From Desulfosarcina ovata subsp. ovata (GTDB taxonomy: Bacteria; Desulfobacterota; Desulfobacteria; Desulfobacterales; Desulfosarcinaceae), in NCBI RefSeq assembly GCF_009689005.1, contig NZ_AP021879.1, positions 4,580,652 through 4,644,651 on the forward strand: a stretch of 64,000 nucleotides of DNA, given 5' to 3'. Every line of letters starts with the position of its first letter. The first letter of the stretch is position 1. Positions 61,945 through 64,000 of this stretch are shown here, in pieces. Position numbers and translations under genes: made by a program. The notes under the pieces are model-generated. The model ran no database searches. It worked only from the letters and a program-made list of their open reading frames with translations, and was not told where the DNA came from.

Positions 61945-63186
61945 TCAATCGATGTAACGCTTGATCACCAGGCTGGCATTGGTTCCGCCGAATCCGAATG
62001 AGTTGGACATGGCATAGGTCAGGTCGGCCTTACGGGCAACCTTGGGCACGTAATCCAGGTCGCACTCGTCGTCGGGATTCTCCAGATTGATCGTGGGCGG
62101 GATGATCCCGTTCTTCAGGGTCAGCACGGTAAAGGCGGTTTCGATGCCGCCAGCGCCCCCAAGAAGGTGCCCGGTCATCGATTTGGTGGATGAAATGGGT
62201 ACGTTCGGGGCAAAATCACCGAATACCTTTTTTATCGCCCGGGTTTCGTAAAGGTCGTTGAGTGGCGTGGATGTACCGTGGGCATTGATGTAATCGATCG
62301 CCTCACAGGAGATGCCGGCACTCTCAATGGCCGCCCGCATGCAACGGATCATGCCGTCTCCATCCGGACTGGGGGAGGTCATGTGGTAACCGTCGCCGCT
62401 TTGACCGTAACCCACCATTTCGGCAAGGATCGTGGCGCCCCGCGCCAGTGCGTGCTCCCGTTCTTCGATGACGATCATGCCGGCACCTTCGCCCACGATG
62501 AAGCCGTCGCGATCGCGATCGAACGGACGGGAGGCCTTTTGCGGATCGTCGTTGCGGGTGGAAAGCGCCTTCATGGCATTGAAGCCGGCGATGCAGGTGG
62601 GGGTGATCACGGATTCCACCCCGCCGGTAATCATCGCGTCGGCCTGCCCGCGACGGATGGTGTTGCAGGCATCGCCGACGGCATGGGAGCCCGCAGCACA
62701 GGCTGTTGCCACCGAAATGTTGGGTCCCTTGGCGCCTACGTGAATGGAGATCATTCCAGGCGCCATGTTACCGATCATCATGGGGATGAAAAACGGACTA
62801 ACCCGTTTGGGCCCTTTTTCCTGAATGTTACGGGCCGTCTTCTCGAGAATTTCCAGACCACCCAATCCGCATCCGGTGATCACACCCACGCGGTGACTGT
62901 TGGTTTCATCGATGGTCAGACGGGCATCCTCCACGGCCATACGGGCGGCGGCCACGGCGTAGGCAATAAAGTTCTCCGTGCGTTTGGCCTCTTTTTTGGG
63001 GAGAAAATCTTCCGCATTGAAATCTTTTACTTCCCCTGCAATCTTGGTGGTGAAGGCGCTGGCGTCAAACCGAGTGATTTCACCGATGCCGGATCGGCCT
63101 TCACAAAGGGCCGACCAAGTCGTATCAACGCCAACCCCCAATGGGGTAATGAGTCCCAAGCCTGTAACAACAACCCGTCTGCTCAA
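61945..63186 (-). CDS. fabF: Beta-ketoacyl-ACP synthase II
   Basis: This 413-residue condensing enzyme elongates acyl-ACP. The triad is Cys163 ([13 protein letters not shown]), His303 ([11 protein letters not shown]) and His340 ([11 protein letters not shown]), with Lys335. TACAAG instead of the usual TACASG is a small variation. The start is a TTG at 63186, preceded by GGAAGGA, because no ATG or GTG fits the conserved [12 protein letters not shown]-terminus. acpP lies 64 nt upstream. Confidence 0.96.
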   Translation of the reverse strand: MSRRVVVTGLGLITPLGVGVDTTWSALCEGRSGIGEITRFDASAFTTKIAGEVKDFNAEDFLPKKEAKRTENFIAYAVAAARMAVEDARLTIDETNSHRVGVITGCGLGGLEILEKTARNIQEKGPKRVSPFFIPMMIGNMAPGMISIHVGAKGPNISVATACAAGSHAVGDACNTIRRGQADAMITGGVESVITPTCIAGFNAMKALSTRNDDPQKASRPFDRDRDGFIVGEGAGMIVIEEREHALARGATILAEMVGYGQSGDGYHMTSPSPDGDGMIRCMRAAIESAGISCEAIDYINAHGTSTPLNDLYETRAIKKVFGDFAPNVPISSTKSMTGHLLGGAGGIETAFTVLTLKNGIIPPTINLENPDDECDLDYVPKVARKADLTYAMSNSFGFGGTNASLVIKRYID

Positions 63187-63250
63187 CGATTCCTTCCCTT
63201 CTGGAACAATGTAATAAAAATAATTCTAAATTTTTAATTCAAAATTGGTT

Positions 63251-63478
63251 TCAGTGGTTTTTGATGTAGTCGAAGGCGTCTTTGACGGTGACCATCTTTT
63301 CTGCGTCTTCATCGGAAATATCCACATCGAATTCTTCTTCCATGGACATGATCAACTCCACGAGATCCAGGCTGTCTGCACCAAGGTCATCAACAAAGGA
63401 GGCTTCGGGAACCACTTCGGCGATATCTACACTGAGTTTCTCGGCAATGATCTTTTTGACTTTATCTTCTGCGGACAT
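63251..63478 (-). CDS. acpP: Acyl carrier protein
   Basis: This 75-residue acidic protein carries acyl chains on phosphopantetheine at Ser36 ([13 protein letters not shown]). The rest ([29 protein letters not shown]) is typical ACP. GGAG lies about 7 nt before the ATG. It sits between fabG and fabF, the normal order. Confidence 0.97.
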   Translation of the reverse strand: MSAEDKVKKIIAEKLSVDIAEVVPEASFVDDLGADSLDLVELIMSMEEEFDVDISDEDAEKMVTVKDAFDYIKNH

Positions 63479-63582
63479 GTTGTTCTCCTTTCAAACGGTC
63501 AAAATTAAGAATTATGGGATCCGGGCAGACAATGGTGATGAACCATGCCCGTTTTTCCGTAAGTCAATTTTAAAACTGGCGC

Positions 63583-64000
<418 letters not shown>

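Overview
The window looks like a chromosomal segment of a GC-rich, Gram-negative, strictly anaerobic bacterium, most likely a Desulfobacterota (deltaproteobacterial sulfate-reducer type) of the Desulfosarcina/Desulfatitalea kind. This is an inference from gene content, not a database match. The main clues are an NfnAB electron-bifurcating transhydrogenase, a TrpB2-type tryptophan synthase beta chain, a corrinoid-type core methionine synthase-like protein, outer-membrane lipid genes (PldA, Mla-type transporter), a very large multi-PAS histidine kinase, and a fab-rpiB-glyA-nrdR-rib-nusB operon. No rRNA, tRNA, CRISPR array, integrase or intact insertion sequence was found.

Layout. 1-9.8 kb: NCS2 permease (cut by the edge), lytic transglycosylase, PldA, TatA, MetE-like core enzyme, a MoxR ATPase/VWA pair, TatD nuclease and NfnAB. 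9.8-15 kb: a 159-bp palindromic dispersed repeat followed by small or poorly known genes (zinc-ribbon/HEAT protein, nucleotidyltransferase, HsdR-N protein, EamA transporter) and a trypsin-like protease with a coiled-coil insert. 15.3-24.7 kb: a co-oriented set that reads like one stress or ion-signalling module: NhaD-type antiporter, tandem universal stress protein, a 1593-residue kinase with six PAS repeats of exactly 151 residues, a single-domain response regulator, a second tandem universal stress protein and a cytidylate-kinase-like protein.

25-32.8 kb: metK and ahcY (the SAM cycle, which could work with the MetE-like protein at 3.3 kb), two envelope proteins, and an Mla-type lipid transport locus (permease, ATPase-like, MCE protein) whose ATPase has lost every catalytic motif. 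33-41.3 kb: an HDOD protein, a hybrid kinase and a response regulator; TrpB2 with a small Cys-rich partner; a Tat-type lipoprotein with a zinc ribbon; a YheT-type hydrolase; the second copy of the dispersed repeat in opposite orientation; and an AT-rich type II toxin-antitoxin pair with a recognisable promoter/operator.

41.5-48.7 kb: AIM24-like and TerB-like proteins, TrmO, then an overlapping minus-strand operon ptsH-ptsI-smpB-DUF2062-rsmA; the region between ptsH and rpmB holds a MITE-like element. 48.7-64 kb: rpmB, then a long minus-strand run, transcribed from right to left: fabG, acpP, fabF, rpiB, glyA, dCMP deaminase, nrdR, ribD, ribE, ribBA, ribH, nusB, MBL-fold hydrolase, ispG, proS and a RelA/SpoT homologue. 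These are housekeeping genes for fatty acid, one-carbon, riboflavin, isoprenoid and stringent-response functions.

The strongest candidates for something little described are the pseudo-ATPase Mla locus, the antiporter/USP/giant-kinase module, the two classes of small non-coding repeats, and a possible structured RNA upstream of metK.
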